Below the pieces are notes generated by a model. The model searched no databases. It was not told the origin of the DNA and saw only the letters and a program-made list of their open reading frames with translations. Below are positions 59,807 through 64,000 of a DNA stretch of 64,000 nucleotides, piece by piece. Source of the DNA: Drosophila miranda (lineage: Eukaryota; Arthropoda; Insecta; Diptera; Drosophilidae); contig NC_046674.1 of NCBI RefSeq assembly GCF_003369915.1, forward strand, positions 15,500,001-15,564,000, read 5' to 3'. Both the position numbers and the translations under genes were made by a program. Every line of letters begins with the position of its first letter. Positions within the stretch are counted from its first letter, which is position 1.

Positions 59807-62800
59807 ATGGAAGGTCAGGCCAAGCAAGCATACTTCGTCAATGAAGCATTCAATCATGAAGAACACCCGCATGGGGGAGGCGGAGGTGCAGACAACCTGC
59901 ATCGACGGAAGAGCGGCGGCACCACGAAGGAACTTCAATTGGATTTGGGTCAGAAGAAGGGTCAGGATTTGACTGGCAACAGCGGGGACAATGGCAGCCT
60001 ACCCAGCATTGATTTCGATGACATACTGCCGCTGATTGGGGAATTTGGCAGATACCAGAAGATTCTGTTCATCTGCATGATACCCTTCTCGTTCTTCGTG
60101 GCCTTTGTGTACTTCTCGCAGATCTTTCTCACCCTGATACCCGAGCAACATTGGTGCCATGTCCCAGAGCTAGATGGCCTGGATGTGGAGGCCAGGTGAG
60201 TTATTCCACTGGGTTTTCCCTCAAAAAATCTAGCACCTTGCCAAGCTAAGGCAATATTTTGGCCATTTCGTAGTCATGTTCCATGGCTTGGCTATGGGGC
60301 GGGCTTAAACTCAAGCTCGGCTTCACGTAATCTGTCATAAATATGCAAATGGAAAAGTTGATTATTTACTAGCACAGACGGCTGTGGATACGAGGTACTT
60401 CAGTGGCTGGGCTGTCGTTCGCGTAAGTGCTAAACTATAATGAAGATATCGTGTTTATTTAAATAATCATGAATACATATACTGCTTGCCGCTGCGACAT
60501 GTCTATGGATTGCCTTCCAGTTATATTCAAGACATGTTAAGCAATACTTTCCCTCTGTTCCTCAATCTCCTTTCTAGCTGGCATTCTATTAAGTCTAAAT
60601 ACCTGTTTGTACAAGTATCCCATCCGGAAACAATCTCATTGTGCGTACATGGCAATCGAAGCAATGCGGTTCCGTTTCACTTTCACAAAAAAAAAAAAAA
60701 AAAAAAAAGGCACTTGATCGATTACTAGACACACTCGTACAAGTAAAACTACCAAGCGATCGATCGACAATAGTCCCAAATCACCTTGAAATCGAAAGGC
60801 TAAGGCTAATACCGGTTTATGCGTGTTTTTGAACCCCAGCCAAAGTGGATAATACCAAACCAAAACCATTTGACCAAGACCAAAATCCGCACAGTTCTAA
60901 TAGTCAAATTATAATGTAAGAAAAATAGCTTATTTCTTAACGCTTAAAACGTTGTTCAACGTTCGATTTGAATCGAATTGAAAAGCACCTAAAACGAATG
61001 AAACGTAACGAAACGAATTTCGAGTTTCGAGTTCAAGTGTTCTGACCAACAGAACAGTCATTAATGCGTCCAAGTTGGCTTAGAACGGCATGCCTGACCT
61101 TGGGCCATGATTGAGTTTCCAGTCAAAGCGACGGCTTAATAAGGCAAAGAACCTTACAAAACGTTCGTTCATCTGTATAATTGCTGGGGTGGGCAGCAGT
61201 AGATAGTTAGTAGCCAGCCCCCACTCCTGGTGCTTCACTGGCAGCGGCAAGGAGTGAGGGTTTTCCCCCAACGGAGAGCTGGATAAGATACAAGTATTAG
61301 TCAGCCAGTGGGCCGTCTAATTAGCGGCAGCGCAGCGTGAATGTTGCGACAACGCAGCAGGCCAGGCAGGCCCCAAACGTGCCGCACACCAGTACCAGTG
61401 CCAGTGCCAGTGCCACTACGAATACGAGTAGCAACATCAACATCCACTACAGGCAGCCATCACGAAGACTAATGTTGTGCGGTGGAGTCGCAGCGGTAAT
61501 GTGAGTCGAGCTTTATGACGGAGTGCTGTGGAGTGGAGGTAACGAATATTGGACACGCTTTCAATTATACCAGAAGACACTTCATACATTTAGTGGATAG
61601 TTAATGGAAATCGTAATTGTCTCATTGATATCCTCGGGAGTTCTTAGAGTTCTGTACACTTTTATGGTAGGGAGTAGCAGTCCCTTTTCCCAAATTAAGT
61701 ATGCAATCAAATATAGGTCGGGGTTCAAGTATAGCCGTTTTCATAGTTTCATAGCGAATTCCCTACCAACCATCAATATCGCTCTCTTTCCACAATCAAT
61801 CTTCATTCTAAATAGAGCATTCTTAAGCTTCAAGTGTAGTCGAAAACGTTTCGAATTGAAATCGCATTTTCAAGTACCCCTTCAAGATCATGATAATTAA
61901 GTTGTCGTACAGATACATGCATGATCATAGTGTCTGCGTGTCAGCGTACGCTGTATACGCAGTGCAGAAGTTTTGACCATGGCTTGGAGCTACTGAGAAC
62001 TGAATACCCAGCCAGACGGAGACAATCCGACGCCTGACCCTGGGGATGTGTTAATTGCCGCCACTACGAGTACCCAAACTAAGTCTCTACACCGTTCCTA
62101 TCTACAGACTGGCGCTTTCTATACCCATGATGAATGGGGAATACAACAATTGTTACATGTACGATGTGAACTATACCGAAATTATGGCCCAGGGCAAGGT
62201 GATGGCCGATCCCAAGTGGCCGAAGGTGAAGTGTCGCCACGGCTGGTCCTACAACTACACGGAAATACCCTACTCGACGGTGGCCACGGAGCAGAATTGG
62301 GTGTGCGATGATGCCGCCCTGCCCACCTATGCCCAGTCCATCTTCTTTCTGGGCGCCATCGTGGGGGGCCTTCTGTTTGGATGGGTGGCGGATCGCTACG
62401 GGCGCATTCCGGCACTGATTGGCACCAATCTTATAGGCCTTTTTGCTGGCGTTGGCACTGCCTTTGCCAACAGCTTTTGGGAGTTTGCTGCCATGCGTTT
62501 CTTTGTGGGATTCGCCTTCGACAATTGCTTCACTATGATGTACATACTGGGTGAGTGTGCAAGCTGCCACCTCAAGTGAAACTCCATCTGATTTAAGGCG
62601 TTATTTTTCTTCCAGTTCTGGAGTACGTGGGTCCCAAGTATCGAACGTTTGTGGCCAATATGTCCATTGCCATATTCTTCACGGGCGCCGCTTGCCTGCT
62701 GCCCTGGATTGCCTACTTTGTGGCCGATTGGAAGTGGCTAACGATCGTCACCTCCGCCCCACTGCTGCTGGTTGTCTTCACTCCCCTGATTGTCCCGGAG

Positions 62801-63763
62801 TCGGCACGTTGGCTGGTCGCCCAGGGTAAGGTGGACAAGGCCATATCGATACTCAAGAAGCTGGAGCGACGCAACGGCCGCCAGGTGCCCGCCCAGACGT
62901 ATCAGCACTTTGCCGACAGCTGCCGTCGCATGCGGGAACAGGAGGCCCAGAATGGCAGCTACTCCGTCCTGGATCTGTTCAAGTCCCCCCGCCTCCGCCG
63001 CACCACGCTGCTGCTCATCGTCATTTGGATGGCCATCTCTCTGGTGTTCGACGGGCATGTGAGGAACGTCGGCTCCCTGGGGCTAGATATCTTCTTTACC
63101 TTCACGGTGGCCTGTTTTACCGAGCTGCCGGCTGATACTCTCCTCACCGTGACCCTGGATCGCTTTGGACGTCGCTGGTTGGCCTGTGGCTCCATGGTGG
63201 CCAGTGGTGTTTTCAGTCTGTTGGCTACCGTTGTGCCCGTTGGGGTATACTCCGCCGCCTTGGCTATTATGGGGCGTTTCTTTGTCAATATCAGCTACAA
63301 CATTGGACTGCAGTGGGCGGCCGAAGTGCTGCCGACAGTGGTGCGTGCCCAGGCCGTGGCTTTCATCCACATCATGGGCTATGTGGCCAGCATCATTGCA
63401 CCATTCGTTGTATACTTGGCCAACATTTCCCCGGCCCTGCCGCTTATCATTCTGGGTTTGCTGGGCATCTTTGGTGGCCTGTTGTCGCTGTTGCTTCCGG
63501 AGACCCTTAATCACGATTTGCCACAAACCCTCAGTGACGGGGAGGAGTTCGGCAGGGGTCAGAGCATTTGGGACTTTCCCTGCCTGGCCAAACAGGTGGA
63601 CGAGGACGATGAGTCGAGAAGAAACACTGATGTGGAAGTTCGTTCCCAGGCCTTCGTGAGGGGCACCCAAACAGGAGCCTCGCTCACTGCCTCTACGGGC
63701 GGAGAGCTACGCTCGAGCATATTGCGCAGATCGGTGAAATCGCGCAACTCCACGAAGCTCTAG
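59807..63763 (+). CDS. SLC22/organic cation transporter family membrane protein
   Basis: Exons are 59807-60195, 62108-62550 and 62616-63763, giving 659 residues. A cytoplasmic Gly/His-rich N-terminus of about 80 residues leads to TM1 (about 85-110). A large extracellular loop (about 111-200) follows, with several cysteines and two N-glycosylation sites, Asn151 and Asn179, both in NYT. TM2 follows at about 205-222. The MFS signature GWVADRYGR is at 221-229. The family motif VPESARWL precedes the central loop, further TM segments follow, and PETL closes the last helix before an acidic then basic tail of about 80 residues. SLC22 proteins carry organic cations, anions or carnitine across the plasma membrane; the substrate cannot be read. 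All joins are GT-AG and in frame (AG|A, G|TT). AATAAA is at 63930-63935. It is probably the ortholog of D. melanogaster CG10486 (from memory). Confidence 0.93.
60196..62107 (+). other. 1.9 kb intron 1 of the transporter gene
   Basis: Bounded by CCAG|GTGAGT and CTACAG|ACT. It contains a 22-base A run at 60687-60708 and a degenerate AGTACCAGTGCC repeat near 61390-61420. No coding exon is supported inside. Confidence 0.8.
60687..60708. repeat. poly-A run of 22
   Basis: A homopolymer inside transporter intron 1. No retrocopy sequence is recognisable before it. Confidence 0.85.
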
Positions 63764-64000
63764 AGGATCAGTCAATGTCAATCCCCTAGCTCTTAGGTAG
63801 TCAAAACTCAATCAATTGTAGCCTTGCCTTGCATTTTTAGCATCAACTAGCCTCTAAGCGTTTTTTTTTTTTGAAGACTTTTGTGATACTAGAAATAAGA
63901 AATTTCATGCGCCTCTGAACAAAAAATCAAATAAACAACGAAATATCTCACGAAAATGTTTTTAAATTATACGTCAGTTGGTGGGTAGAAAGTAGAAATG

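Noticed and set aside
59015-59938. 307-codon open frame on the minus strand
   Set aside because: It runs antisense across the transporter promoter, leader, start exon and CAG repeat, which becomes a Cys-rich run. It shows no domain and conflicts with a clear TATA/Inr on the other strand.

Overview
The window is nuclear DNA of a Drosophila-type fly. Support comes from short introns (53-163 nt) beside long ones, the CAAAATG start context, TATA/TCAGTT core promoters, CA/CT/CAG microsatellites and recognisable orthologs of the D. melanogaster 65A region: Jon65A proteases, tantalus, and an SH2 gene beside the protease cluster. The exact species cannot be read. A mildly obscura-group flavour (frequent ACTCGT runs) is only an impression.

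Layout: 1-4.2 kb shows no gene. An intronless S1 protease lies at 4.3-5.1 kb. A five-exon SH2 adaptor gene spans 12.8-19.2 kb, with a 4.7 kb second intron. A gene-poor stretch runs to 28.5 kb. Then comes the main secreted serine-protease cluster: a long-propeptide protease at 28.7 kb (CG6462-like); a Jon65Aiv-like gene at 31.1 kb; a truncated sister copy lacking exon 1 at 32.8 kb; about 8 kb with no gene; a Jon65Aiii-like gene at 41.9 kb; a yip7/Jonah-like gene at 44.2 kb; Jon65Aii at 46.2 kb; and Jon65Ai at 47.4-48.2 kb on the minus strand. tantalus (49 kb) has a housekeeping-type upstream region with DRE motifs and a CTCF-like motif. It interrupts the cluster, which resumes with a CG6592-like protease (52.3-53.8 kb), a broken CG10472-type copy (minus, 54.5-55.4 kb) and an intact CG10472-like gene (minus, 55.8-56.8 kb). 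The last gene is a three-exon SLC22/OCT-type organic-ion transporter (59.8-63.8 kb) with a strong TATA+Inr promoter.

Working together: nine intact S1-family proteases are probably gut digestive enzymes (an inference from the Jonah family). Most have TATA boxes, very short leaders and GATAAG sites, which fits regulation by intestinal GATA factors. Their S1 pockets differ (Ser189 versus Gly189), so they probably split dietary protein substrates. Shared intron positions show that they descend from one multi-intron ancestor. tantalus and the SH2 gene are unrelated to digestion.

Hidden small features include an internally deleted retrocopy of ribosomal protein S19 between Jon65Aii and Jon65Ai, a decayed non-LTR (LINE) RNase H fragment in a strikingly G-poor tract at 43.1-43.56 kb, and a MITE-like AT-rich repeat at 41.3-41.6 kb. 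I saw no wholly new multi-gene system. The most unusual items are the exon-1-less Jonah copy with a long open frame, the RpS19 retrocopy, and the CTCF/DRE boundary candidate at 48.4-48.65 kb.
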